The notes under the pieces were generated by a model. That model was not told where the DNA came from and ran no database searches. It saw only the letters and a list, made by a program, of their open reading frames with translations. From the NCBI RefSeq assembly GCF_900101915.1, contig NZ_FNAL01000001.1, positions 62,001 through 126,000 on the forward strand: 64,000 nt of DNA. The letters run 5' to 3'. This document shows, in pieces, positions 57,144 through 64,000 of this stretch (positions are counted from its first letter, which is position 1; every line of letters starts with the position of its first letter). This DNA comes from Psychrobacter pacificensis. GTDB taxonomy: Bacteria > Pseudomonadota > Gammaproteobacteria > Pseudomonadales > Moraxellaceae. Both the position numbers and the translations under genes were made by a program.

Positions 57144-57641
57144 GTGAACGCATCTATGAATAGTCTACCGACCTCGCTAAGAACAGCCAGTTTAGGGTTT
57201 ACCTTGATTGAGCTCATGGTAACGATTGCTGTGCTAGCTATTATTGTGAGTATTGCTGCACCCAGTATCAGCACACAGCTTGCTAATCAGCGTGTTAAGT
57301 CGACGGCTGCGACGCTTGAGAATGCGTTAAAAGAGGCAAAAGTCGAAAGTGTTATTCGCCGTCAAGATATTCGAGTCGTATATAATAATAGTGCCAAAAC
57401 CATTGTCTTGCAGAACACTAGTGGCACTGTGTTGGCGACTTATAATGTTAATTCTACAAGCACAGTATCTATCAATCCTAATACAGTAACTGCGGTGACT
57501 TTTCAACCAAATAAAGTGACATCTAACGTTGGCAAAGTTACTTATACTATTTGTGATAGCAGTGCAGTAGTAACACCACGACAAATTGAAGTTAACACAG
57601 TAGCAAGCATTAGTAACAAGAAGTTAGGAGGTACTTGCTAA
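57144..57641 (+). CDS. fimT: Minor pilin FimT/GspH-type
   Basis: 165 residues from a GTG at 57144; an ATG at 57156 is the alternative. Prepilin site G18|F19 in LGFTLIELM with E23 at +5, a hydrophobic helix, then a GspH/FimT-like beta domain with two C-terminal cysteines. FimT in related bacteria binds incoming DNA at the pilus tip; here it heads the fimT-pilV-pilW-pilX-pilY1 operon. Its stop overlaps the pilV start by one base. Confidence 0.88.
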   Translation: MNASMNSLPTSLRTASLGFTLIELMVTIAVLAIIVSIAAPSISTQLANQRVKSTAATLENALKEAKVESVIRRQDIRVVYNNSAKTIVLQNTSGTVLATYNVNSTSTVSINPNTVTAVTFQPNKVTSNVGKVTYTICDSSAVVTPRQIEVNTVASISNKKLGGTC

Positions 57642-58207
57642 TGAAAAACATCAATAACCAGTATGGAGTGGGCTTAGTAGAGGTGCTAGTGGCACTGTTA
57701 CTATTAGCAGTTGCAGTGCTTGGGTTTTCAGCTATGCAAATGACTGCTGTAAAAGCTACTGATGAAAGCCTCATGCGTACGCGAGCATTAACTATTATGA
57801 GAGGAGGCGCGGAAACAATACGTGCGAACTCAGGTGGAATAAGCGCTTTCAAAACTGCTGTAAATGGCAGTACTGATTCTATAACGATAGATGGTGTCAC
57901 AATCACAAAAGATAGTTGTGTAAAAAATACAGCTGGAGCACCTGCTGCCACAGATAGCTGTACTATTGAGCAGCTAGGGGCACGTGATGGCTTGTTGATG
58001 AAATCATATGCGGTGCAAAATGATATTAAGTTGGGCTTAGTACCTAACGGCTGTCCTGGTACATCAGGTAATCAAGAGCGCCAATGCTTTGTAGCTAGCT
58101 GGGGTGATACTACTGTAACTCTAAGCGATAGTGATGCGAATGCCTGTGCCAATGCAAATGGCACTTATAAAAATGGTGCAGAGTGCTTTATTATGGAGGC
58201 CTACTGA
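57641..58207 (+). CDS. pilV: Minor pilin PilV
   Basis: 188 residues. Atypical class III leader with the likely cleavage G9|V10 and E14 at +5 (GLVEVLVALLLLAVAVLGFSAMQ). Four cysteines lie in the C-terminal half. AGGAGGT lies upstream of the ATG. Overlaps fimT and pilW by one base each. Part of the tip complex that primes pilus assembly and connects PilY1. Confidence 0.9.
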   Translation: MKNINNQYGVGLVEVLVALLLLAVAVLGFSAMQMTAVKATDESLMRTRALTIMRGGAETIRANSGGISAFKTAVNGSTDSITIDGVTITKDSCVKNTAGAPAATDSCTIEQLGARDGLLMKSYAVQNDIKLGLVPNGCPGTSGNQERQCFVASWGDTTVTLSDSDANACANANGTYKNGAECFIMEAY

Positions 58208-59187
58208 TGCCAAACCTTAACAGTTATGAGCGTAGTAATTGCGATCAGTCTGGTTTTACCTTAATAGAGTTGATGATTTCATTAGTCATAGGTTTGATTG
58301 TCTCAGCCGCTGTTATACAGATATACGTAATTAGTGTTAAGACGAGTAGCGTGCAATCTAGTGGTAGCGAGTTGCAAGACGCTAGTGTGTTTGGGCTACA
58401 GCAATTAGAAAAAAAAGTTCGCTTGGCTAATTTAGGAAACCCTATTAATAGAATAGATGGAACGACTGCAAAAGGTGGTATCGTCTTAACAGGTGCCAAC
58501 CTTGGGGTTGCTACCACACCTTATACCGATACTGGTTATTTGACAAGGCGCGCAGGTGATCCTACTAGCGGTACAAATGGATGGACAGGCATCTCAAATA
58601 CTACTGTTCCTAGTGATCAACTGACAATCCAATATACTAACATAACAGGTAGCCCGTTCAGTGATTGTGAGGGCTCGGCAGTTGAGGTAAATGATATCGC
58701 TATCGAGCGTTACTTTTTGCGACCTGCTACGAATGATAGCAGTAGTGGCGCTATTAAAAACCTAGTACTAGCGTGCGATGCTGGAAGGGTAGATTTTGCA
58801 GCAGGCAAGATTAGAACGATAAGTGGTACAGATCCGCGTAATTTTGGTCAAGCTGGTCAAGAATTTATTACTAATGTGGATCAGTTCAAGATCTTGTTAG
58901 GTGCCCAGTATGATTCGGGTAGTAATGCAGGTCAAATCATGTATTTACCAAGTAGTGCCTATTTGATAGATGCTAATAAACCAGCAATAACAGCAGTAAA
59001 AATAGGTTTAATCGTTCATGGTAGTACTCCTATATTAGGTAGTGATGATCAAACATCTTTCATGCTGTTAGGTCAAAATAATGTACTGAAGACAGACACT
59101 GCGCGCCAGAAGCAAGTACGTACGACTTATGAGACAACAACCTTCTTACGCAATGCTCGTGTAGTCAACGTAAAAACCAGCCTTTAA
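58207..59187 (+). CDS. pilW: Minor pilin PilW
   Basis: 326 residues; prepilin site G16|F17 (SGFTLIELM) with E21, then a long globular domain of the PilW family, including LTIQYTNITGS and a terminal TTFLRNARVVN. GGAGG precedes the ATG, which overlaps the pilV stop (TGATG). It acts with PilV and PilX in the priming complex. Confidence 0.9.
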   Translation: MPNLNSYERSNCDQSGFTLIELMISLVIGLIVSAAVIQIYVISVKTSSVQSSGSELQDASVFGLQQLEKKVRLANLGNPINRIDGTTAKGGIVLTGANLGVATTPYTDTGYLTRRAGDPTSGTNGWTGISNTTVPSDQLTIQYTNITGSPFSDCEGSAVEVNDIAIERYFLRPATNDSSSGAIKNLVLACDAGRVDFAAGKIRTISGTDPRNFGQAGQEFITNVDQFKILLGAQYDSGSNAGQIMYLPSSAYLIDANKPAITAVKIGLIVHGSTPILGSDDQTSFMLLGQNNVLKTDTARQKQVRTTYETTTFLRNARVVNVKTSL

Positions 59188-59208
59188 ACTCTGGTAAGGA
59201 GAGTAAGA

Positions 59209-60084
59209 ATGACGATCCATCGCTATTCACCAAATTCAACCATAAAAGACGTCAAAATGACTATTGGATATCGGAGTGCTGAGCGAGGCGCAACGTTGAT
59301 AGTAGTGCTACTATTCTTAGTGTTGATTATGCTAGCTGGTGCTATAGCGGTGAGACAGAGTAATACTGATCTTAAGATTGCTACGAGCGATCAGATCAAC
59401 ACAGTATTATTGCAGTCTTCAGATAGCGCCAATCAAAAGCTCGAAATGATGCTGAATGGTAGCTCAACATCCACTGAATACCTTGATGTAACGAGTGCGG
59501 CAGGCGTGTTTGGTCATTTCTTACTAAATCCTGAAAATTCGACTAATGAATTTATTTACTGCTTTAATCCGCGCACCAAAAAGTATTTGGCATCTAATGC
59601 TACCATCATGGTGAAGGGCACGACCGCCAATCCAACAGCTTATTGGAGTGGTTTGAATAATGGTATATGTGATTACAATAGCGCTGATGGCTATACCAGT
59701 GCTAGACAAACGGTGGTTACTCAAATGAGCGTGACTGTTGCACCTGTCGACCCAAATGCGGAAAGATTTGGACATATGGTCATCGGTAAAGAGATTGAGG
59801 ATAGGACCAGTAAAAAATTTACGTTCGATATCAGATCTGCTTCAGCGTTACCGTCCTACAGCGAACCTAAAGCTAATGGTGACAATTGTTTTGCACAGAC
59901 CAGTATTAAAGCCAATGTGATTGGTAGCAAGAAATCGTTAAGCGACTGTATGCTCGCCGCCAACACTCCAAGTAAAATGCTATATGAGCAAGCGGATGTC
60001 GAAAACATCTCTTCTTCTACGAAATGTATTCCTTTCGGTAGAGGTACATTGAATGCAGAGTGCGTTCTCAAAACTACGCCGTAA
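59209..60084 (+). CDS. pilX: Minor pilin PilX
   Basis: 291 residues. Leader cleavage probably at G27|A28 in ERGATLIVVLLFLVLIMLAG, without the usual Glu at +5, as is typical of PilX. Its two adjacent ATGs (59209 and in-frame 59257) leave the start slightly open; AAGGAG at good spacing favours 59209. It is 21 bp after pilW, 32 bp before pilY1. It is a priming-complex subunit. Confidence 0.88.
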   Translation: MTIHRYSPNSTIKDVKMTIGYRSAERGATLIVVLLFLVLIMLAGAIAVRQSNTDLKIATSDQINTVLLQSSDSANQKLEMMLNGSSTSTEYLDVTSAAGVFGHFLLNPENSTNEFIYCFNPRTKKYLASNATIMVKGTTANPTAYWSGLNNGICDYNSADGYTSARQTVVTQMSVTVAPVDPNAERFGHMVIGKEIEDRTSKKFTFDIRSASALPSYSEPKANGDNCFAQTSIKANVIGSKKSLSDCMLAANTPSKMLYEQADVENISSSTKCIPFGRGTLNAECVLKTTP

Positions 60085-60116
60085 CCAGTTTACTCATTAT
60101 ATAAAGGATATAAGCC

Positions 60117-63100
60117 ATGAAACGACTAAATACTGTATCGCCAATGAGTGGCAAAGTTGCGTTACCTTTGAAGTATCTTGTTGTTGCCATGGCTGCTATG
60201 GTTGCTTTGCCAGTTGCACAAGCTGATGTAGCTGGTAAAAAAATAGGTGATTTAGAGATATATAAGGCAGCCGAAGGTGGCAAGACGACCATCACAATGA
60301 TGTTAGATACATCCGGTAGTATGACTCTAAATCAGGTAAATAGTGCTGTTACGTGTGATATTCCTGTGGGTACAAACTATACCAAAGGTTTTGAGAATTC
60401 GAATACAGTACCTATATACAGAAAAGACTATTGTGAGACTACGAAGTTTTATTATCGTAAAAGAGGTAATACATGGTATAGCTGCGGTGCAAGCGATGGC
60501 TCAGGTAGTTTTACTTATGGCGTTGCGGAATGTGATACTGAAATAGTTAATCCAACAACCAATGGTTTTATTTCTGGAACTGCTAATGGTAACACCTATT
60601 ACTATAAAAATAATGTACGCATTTATGATCGACTTACTCGTTTAAAAGACGCAATTTTTACATTAATGGATAATACCCAGCTAGACCCCAATAAAGTCGC
60701 TATTGGCATTGGTCAGTTTTCTTCCCAAAGTAATAGTGATAATGTGGTGGAGTTTAATACTAATGGTACAGCTAAGAATGCTGATGGTAGTAGTGGCAAG
60801 ATACTGGTACCCGCAGAATTACTAAATGATGTTCAACGTTTAAAGATTAAAGTTGCTGTTGCCGCTGCTGGAGGGGGTAACGGAACACCAACAGCTAATG
60901 CTTATGCAGAAGCAGGTGCTTATATGCTGGGCAAAAATACTTCCGCTTCATATTCTTCCGCTAGGGAAGAATACATTAGAATAGACAATAATAATAGATA
61001 CTATGAATGCTCAAGATGGGGCAGTAGTGGTTTAGACTGTACACAATATTTCACTAATTCATTTATTACTAGTACTGCTGGCTTTACGACTGCGCAGTGC
61101 CAAAATGCTAGCTCGTTAACTTGTCTATTAAAAACGACTGTAAAAACTGCAGCAGAGCTAGGATACAGTGGTTTTGCTAAATCTGTTACAGCATCGAAAT
61201 CTGGATCTAACTATATCAGTCCACTTTCTTCACCTTCTAGCTGTGATGGACGCGGTATCTACTTCTTAACTGATGGTGAACCAAACAGCTCCCCTAATCC
61301 TCTGCCTCTCATGAGATCGGCTTTGGGATCCTCATCATTTAACCTATCCTCAGTCACGCTGCCGAATGGGAGTCAGAATGGAAATGGTATGGCTGAAGTT
61401 GGCGCATTTGCCAAAGCGTTGCGCGACCCTACGATTAATCCGTTAGGTACAGATAGAGAAATATTTACAGCAGTGGTTGGGTTTGGTTCAGTATTCGATG
61501 TTGATAGAGAGGCGGATAAGAAAAAAGATCCAGAAGATCGCATTATTCGTAAACTCCCTTATACCAATCCAAAAACAGGTAAAACTGGCAGTCGAGATTT
61601 CTATAATTGTGAAAAGATTGCCAATACCGATGCAAAAAACGCCTGTAACTGGGGAGAGAAGTCAACTGCTGCATTGCCAGGCGTTGGCGGCTTCGGTGAG
61701 GGCGGCTTCTACTCAGCACAGTCTACCGAGGATATTGTCAATAGCATCATAACCTTCGTCAGTGATTTGAATCAAACTCTACCTTCTACGCCATCAGGGA
61801 CTATTATTATCCCAGACGATCCGTATCGTGCCGATAGTCAGCTCGCTGTCGCCTACTATCCCACTATACAACCCAAAGTTGCTGAAAACTCAGTGATTTG
61901 GGAAGGTAACCTAAAGAAATATAGTTTAAACGAAGGCACGCTATATGGTAAGAGTAATACTAAGCTCTTCAAAAATATAGCAGGGGAGTTGAACCCAGCA
62001 GCACAGGATTTATGGTCAGATCAAAACTATGCTGGCGCCAATGATAAAGTAGAGTCTGGTGGATTTTACTCACAACTGAGCACACCAGCGACGGGTATTG
62101 CCTCTGTTAGAACTTTATATGTAGAAGATTGGGAAAACAATTCTAGTAAAAAGCCAGTATTAAAAAAAGTGAGTGTCAATGCTGCAGGTAAAGTGTTGGT
62201 AAATAATGCTGCTTTAACAAATACATCTTTTGTGGATACAGCAACCTATAATGAAGCGACGTTGAGAAAATTACTAAATTTTTTAGGTTTTGCCAATCTT
62301 CCAGCGACAACAGTCAATGTGAAGGATATGACGTTGACGAGCGCCAATGCAACTCAGCCTATCAAGGTACTAGGAGCGACGATACACTCGACTCCTGCTT
62401 CAGTATCATACTCAGCAAACTTAGATGAAGATGGTAGAGTTAACACTACTCGTGATGATTATGTACTATTTGGTTCATCGGAAGGTGGTCTGCATTTGGT
62501 TAATGCTGACAATGCCAGTACGAGTGGGAATGGTGGTAAAGAAAAATTTGTCATTATTCCAAGAGAGATGCTGATAGATCCCGAAAAATCAGCAGCATTA
62601 GTGAAAGATGCTACTAAGACTAGTACGGGTTCACCTAATTTTGGTATTGATGCACCTTGGCTGGTCAGTGCGGACTATAAGTATGATTTTGAAGCTCGCC
62701 GCGTCAACATTGACACGACAGATAATAAAGGCATCTATGCTTATGGTGGCCTACGTATGGGTGGTGAGGCCTTATATGGCCTGAACCTTATTAATAACGA
62801 AAGTCCAAGTATGATGTTTGCGATTACGCCAGCGACTTCAGGTTTTAGTCGTATGGGCCAAATTTGGGAAAAGCCTACTAAAGCTAAGATAAAAATGAGC
62901 ACAGCTGCTAGTGATAAAGGAACAGATGTTCTGGTATTCGGTGGTGGTTATGATATGTGTTATGAATATGAAGGCTTTCAGCTAGGAGTGACTAACTCAG
63001 AACTAAAAGAATGCTCAGGTAAAACTTCTGTCAAAGGTAACGCAGTATATATCATTAATGCCAAAACAGGCGCACTCATCTGGTCAGCTTCTAGTGACTC

Positions 63101-64000
63101 AGGGGCAACAACGTCAGTACCTACTATGAAAAATAGTATCGTTGCTGGCGTGACCACGCTAGATCGTGACAATGATGGCTTTATGGATCATATCTATTTT
63201 GCAGATTTAGGTGGTCAAGTCTTCCGTGCTGACTTTACCAATGCAGGATTTGTAAAGCCTTCTACGACAGCCACAGCATCATCGCCTGAGACCTCTTTTA
63301 CTAACACTCGAGTTACTCGAGTTCTTCAAAGTGCTTATACTGGCTCTGATACCAAGTACAATCATCGTTTCTATGAGCGCCCAGTCGTCAGTTTTTACCG
63401 AAACCCCGTTAGCAGCAGTTTATTTGCACTCGTAAATGTCATATCGGGTGATCGTAGCTCACCTTTATCTAAGATACGTGATCTTAGTAAGTCTGATAGA
63501 CTCTATGGCATAATGGATACCGATGTCACAAAGGCGGACAATATTTTTTATGCGAGCAACTTTACGACAGCAAGCAATGCTAACGGTCAAAAAATAGCTG
63601 ATTTGACAGCCAATAATTCAGCAAGTAGTAATTTAGTCGAGTTGCCTAGTGCTATCGGCACTTTGAGCGCTACGGGCTATACAGTAGCGCAAAAAAATAC
63701 TGCTATCTCAGTGTTACAAGGTACAACAAAGAATGGCTGGTATATTCCGTTAACGAACTTTGACGGTTATGGCAATGTTAGATATACCAAAGGTGTCGGT
63801 AAGTCTGAAGTGATCGATAGCTTCTTATATACGACTGCCTATAATCCAGATATGAATTATGGAACGGTAGATTCTTGTTCTGCTAAGATTACTGGTGGTT
63901 CAGAGAGACAACTATATTGTTTGCCTTATGGTATTTGCACTGATGATGCCTCCAAAAATGGCTTAGGCGGATTTGTCAGAGCAGGTAAGGGTATTCAAGA
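60117..64000 (+). CDS. pilY1: Type IV pilus tip-associated protein PilY1, 3' end outside window
   Basis: 1294 codons open to the right edge from the ATG at 60117 (AAAGGA upstream). A signal peptide (to about VAQA, residue 36) is followed by a von Willebrand A domain with MIDAS D64-x-S66-x-S68 in MLDTSGSM, and many cysteines. The C-terminal beta-propeller is recognisable from about 780 (DYVLFGSSEGGLHLVNA). A calcium loop DRDNDGFMD is at about 1016-1024, the PilY1 site that controls pilus extension and retraction. It functions as tip adhesin and calcium or surface sensor. Confidence 0.92.
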   Translation, partial: MKRLNTVSPMSGKVALPLKYLVVAMAAMVALPVAQADVAGKKIGDLEIYKAAEGGKTTITMMLDTSGSMTLNQVNSAVTCDIPVGTNYTKGFENSNTVPIYRKDYCETTKFYYRKRGNTWYSCGASDGSGSFTYGVAECDTEIVNPTTNGFISGTANGNTYYYKNNVRIYDRLTRLKDAIFTLMDNTQLDPNKVAIGIGQFSSQSNSDNVVEFNTNGTAKNADGSSGKILVPAELLNDVQRLKIKVAVAAAGGGNGTPTANAYAEAGAYMLGKNTSASYSSAREEYIRIDNNNRYYECSRWGSSGLDCTQYFTNSFITSTAGFTTAQCQNASSLTCLLKTTVKTAAELGYSGFAKSVTASKSGSNYISPLSSPSSCDGRGIYFLTDGEPNSSPNPLPLMRSALGSSSFNLSSVTLPNGSQNGNGMAEVGAFAKALRDPTINPLGTDREIFTAVVGFGSVFDVDREADKKKDPEDRIIRKLPYTNPKTGKTGSRDFYNCEKIANTDAKNACNWGEKSTAALPGVGGFGEGGFYSAQSTEDIVNSIITFVSDLNQTLPSTPSGTIIIPDDPYRADSQLAVAYYPTIQPKVAENSVIWEGNLKKYSLNEGTLYGKSNTKLFKNIAGELNPAAQDLWSDQNYAGANDKVESGGFYSQLSTPATGIASVRTLYVEDWENNSSKKPVLKKVSVNAAGKVLVNNAALTNTSFVDTATYNEATLRKLLNFLGFANLPATTVNVKDMTLTSANATQPIKVLGATIHSTPASVSYSANLDEDGRVNTTRDDYVLFGSSEGGLHLVNADNASTSGNGGKEKFVIIPREMLIDPEKSAALVKDATKTSTGSPNFGIDAPWLVSADYKYDFEARRVNIDTTDNKGIYAYGGLRMGGEALYGLNLINNESPSMMFAITPATSGFSRMGQIWEKPTKAKIKMSTAASDKGTDVLVFGGGYDMCYEYEGFQLGVTNSELKECSGKTSVKGNAVYIINAKTGALIWSASSDSGATTSVPTMKNSIVAGVTTLDRDNDGFMDHIYFADLGGQVFRADFTNAGFVKPSTTATASSPETSFTNTRVTRVLQSAYTGSDTKYNHRFYERPVVSFYRNPVSSSLFALVNVISGDRSSPLSKIRDLSKSDRLYGIMDTDVTKADNIFYASNFTTASNANGQKIADLTANNSASSNLVELPSAIGTLSATGYTVAQKNTAISVLQGTTKNGWYIPLTNFDGYGNVRYTKGVGKSEVIDSFLYTTAYNPDMNYGTVDSCSAKITGGSERQLYCLPYGICTDDASKNGLGGFVRAGKGIQ

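Overview
The window reads as a chromosomal segment of a gammaproteobacterium of the Moraxellaceae, most probably Psychrobacter. This genus call is inference: it rests on the overall gene order, a wax ester synthase/DGAT of the Acinetobacter-Psychrobacter type, dispersed type II secretion genes, moderate GC content and the look of the proteins. No database search was possible. Almost everything is core chromosome. No phage, insertion sequence, integron or CRISPR array is visible.

Layout. 1-4.7 kb (minus): the 5' part of nadD, then pta and ackA, the acetate/acetyl-phosphate node. 5.4-9.4 kb (plus): lptM, lysA, dapF, xerC (lysine/diaminopimelate synthesis and dimer resolution). 9.4-18.7 kb: a nitrilase-family amidase, rpoN, hpf, thiS, a DUF423 membrane protein, rpoH, a long TusA-like protein, a BepA-like M48 protease, a YqeY protein and rpsU. 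19-21.6 kb (plus): two small lipoproteins, one a haem c protein, then tsaD and crcB. 21.6-23.1 kb: an AT-rich accessory patch with a DUF2247 protein and a membrane PH-domain protein. 23.1-27 kb (minus): potG-potH-potI and metR. 27.4-30.6 kb: carbonic anhydrase, glyoxalase I, mscS and a lipidated cytochrome c'. 30.9-38.8 kb: hemF-ribA, dxs, suhB, a wax ester synthase and thiG. 39.1-42.1 kb: gspE, an exported RidA protein and a DUF4442 protein. 42.4-45.4 kb: an McrBC-like type IV restriction pair, followed by tRNA-Pro, tRNA-Arg and tRNA-His. 46.5-48.8 kb: an AraC regulator and an unrecognised protein. 49-54.2 kb: gspF, gspG, a free-standing DsbD N-terminal domain and full dsbD. 54.6-56.9 kb: pldA and comF. 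57.1-64 kb: the type IV pilus minor pilin operon fimT-pilV-pilW-pilX-pilY1, running off the right end.

Points that stand out. (1) The McrB-like protein has its presumed DNA-reading module inserted inside the AAA+ domain, after Walker A. (2) The DsbD N-terminal domain is tandemly duplicated as a separate gene. (3) A near-consensus sigma-54 promoter lies upstream of the minor pilin operon, with rpoN itself in the same window. (4) Two nearly identical repeats of about 147 bp lie in inverted orientation 18.8 kb apart, with a decayed relative near 1.1 kb. (5) Several clean palindromes sit in front of metR, gloA, mcrB and nadD. I found no clearly new multi-gene system; the McrBC variant and the AT-rich DUF2247/PH pair are the nearest candidates.
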